DNA from: JBEKZQ01 sp049509675
GTDB lineage: Bacteria; Planctomycetota; Planctomycetia; Pirellulales; Thermoguttaceae
Assembly (NCBI GenBank): GCA_049509675.1
Contig: JBEKZQ010000405.1
Span: 1-5,779, forward strand
DNA: 5,779 nt
Reading direction: 5' to 3'
Positions 4,959 through 5,779 of this stretch are shown one piece after another (the first letter of the stretch is position 1; each line of letters opens with the position of its first letter). The notes below the pieces were generated by a model. The model worked only from the letters and a program-made list of their open reading frames with translations. It had not been told where the DNA came from and did no database searches. The position numbers and the translations under genes are program-made.

Positions 4959-5779
4959 GTGCCGAAAACCCGCCGCAAGCCGATGTCGAAGAAGTCCGTC
5001 CGCCACCCGTCGAATTTCCGCACGTCTGGTCGCCCTCTCGGCGATCTCTTGGTCGAGGAACCGTTGGACCACGAGCCGTTCGAGAGCGAAGAGGACCGCC
5101 TGCCCCTCGATGACGAGGACGGCGAGGAGCCGGCCGAGGCCGAACTGGAACCGCACGGCGACGAGGCCCGCGAAGCCGACGGCACCGGCGAGGACGACCA
5201 GATCGACGATCCCATCCGCATCTACCTGATGCAGATGGGCGAGATCCCCATGCTCAACCGCCGCGAGGAACTCCGCGCGGCCATCCGCATCGAGCGAGGC
5301 CGGCAGCGGTTCCGGCACCACATGCTGGCCACCGACTACGTGCTCTCCGCGGCCATGAACATGCTGGAGAGCATCCGCGACGGCCGTTCCCGGCTGGACC
5401 GCACCATCGAAGTATCGGTCATCAACCTGCGCGAGAAGCGGCGGCTGACGCGGGTCTTGGATCCCAACCTGCACACGCTGTATCACCTGATGCGGCGGAA
5501 TCGCCGGGACTTCGCCGTGGCCATCCACAAGCGGCGGCCCAAGCGGCTGCGGCGCGAGGCCTGGCGGCGCCTGGCGGCCCGCCGCGGCCGCATGGTCCGC
5601 CTGGTCGAGGAACTCGGCCTGCGCACGCAACGCTTGCAGCCGATCCTGGAGAAGCTCAAGGAAATCTCGCGGCGGATGGACGAGATCGCGGCCCAAGTCC
5701 GCGCGCTGCGCCGGCGGCCCGACATGGCCGAGCATCGCGCCGGCCTCCGCCGCGAGCTCTGCCAGCTCATGCGGCTCAC
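4959..5779 (+). CDS. rpoD: primary-type RNA polymerase sigma-70 factor, 3'-truncated by the window edge
   Basis: Sigma subunit that directs RNA polymerase to promoters. The first 273 codons are present, in one open frame to the last base. Residues 1-32 are basic and Ser/Arg-rich. Residues 33-84 are strongly acidic (26 Asp/Glu of 52), resembling an inhibitory N-terminal region 1.1 in charge though not in fold-defining sequence. Region 1.2 begins at DDPIRIYLMQMGEIPMLNRR (83-102), the hallmark of group 1/2 sigma factors. From about 121 onward runs an Arg-rich helical stretch, including VSVINLREKRRLTRVLDPNL, fitting the non-conserved region between 1.2 and 2.1. Core-binding and promoter-recognition regions 2-4 lie outside the window. 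The start is GTG with AGGAG seven bases upstream; ATG 4983 is the alternative. The sigma-70 family is firm. The symbol is less so, because planctomycetes can carry more than one such factor. Confidence 0.85.
   Translation, partial: MPKTRRKPMSKKSVRHPSNFRTSGRPLGDLLVEEPLDHEPFESEEDRLPLDDEDGEEPAEAELEPHGDEAREADGTGEDDQIDDPIRIYLMQMGEIPMLNRREELRAAIRIERGRQRFRHHMLATDYVLSAAMNMLESIRDGRSRLDRTIEVSVINLREKRRLTRVLDPNLHTLYHLMRRNRRDFAVAIHKRRPKRLRREAWRRLAARRGRMVRLVEELGLRTQRLQPILEKLKEISRRMDEIAAQVRALRRRPDMAEHRAGLRRELCQLMRL

Noticed and set aside
3167..5221. A 684-codon open frame on the minus strand across the DUF1598-type gene and the sigma factor start
   Set aside because: It is opposite two well-supported genes, spans the spacer between them, is rich in His, Gln, Arg and Pro as expected for antisense of GC-rich codons, and shows no recognisable domain.

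Overview
The window reads as chromosomal housekeeping DNA of a high-GC bacterium, most likely a planctomycete (Pirellulales-like). The reasons are the protein families, recognised by eye and not by search. They are a DnaE with an 'AYSCIKAISKKK' variant in the fingers, a secreted protein matching my memory of the planctomycete-specific DUF1598 family, and a primary-type sigma factor with an acidic N-terminus and a basic, divergent non-conserved region. All real genes are on the + strand.

Layout: (1) 1-2786, the replicative DNA polymerase III alpha subunit (dnaE), missing its first roughly 245 codons, including most of the PHP domain, at the left edge. (2) 2787-3403, a 617-base AT-richer junction with no intact gene. 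It holds two unrelated large palindromes: a perfect 25-bp inverted repeat around a 66-nt centre (2846-2961), and a 30-bp imperfect inverted repeat built from a CTCACGCAAAGG-type motif (3057-3153). Squeezed between them is what looks like the junction of a dead toxin-antitoxin operon: an antitoxin-like tail whose TGA overlaps the ATG of a PIN-domain (VapC-type) toxin start that breaks off after about 9 recognisable residues. (3) 3404-4744, a gene for a 446-residue exported protein of the DUF1598 type, with a clear signal peptide and Shine-Dalgarno. (4) 4745-4958, a 214-base spacer with a small hairpin before the next ribosome binding site. (5) 4959 to the right edge, the first 273 codons of a sigma-70 family primary sigma factor (rpoD/sigA type), starting at GTG. 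Its core regions 2-4 lie outside the window.

The genes do not form an evident pathway: a replication enzyme and a transcription initiation factor flank an exported protein of unknown role. The least ordinary part is the dnaE/DUF1598 junction, which appears to have collected palindromic repeats and gene debris. I saw no intact novel system, tRNA, rRNA, CRISPR array or intact transposase gene.
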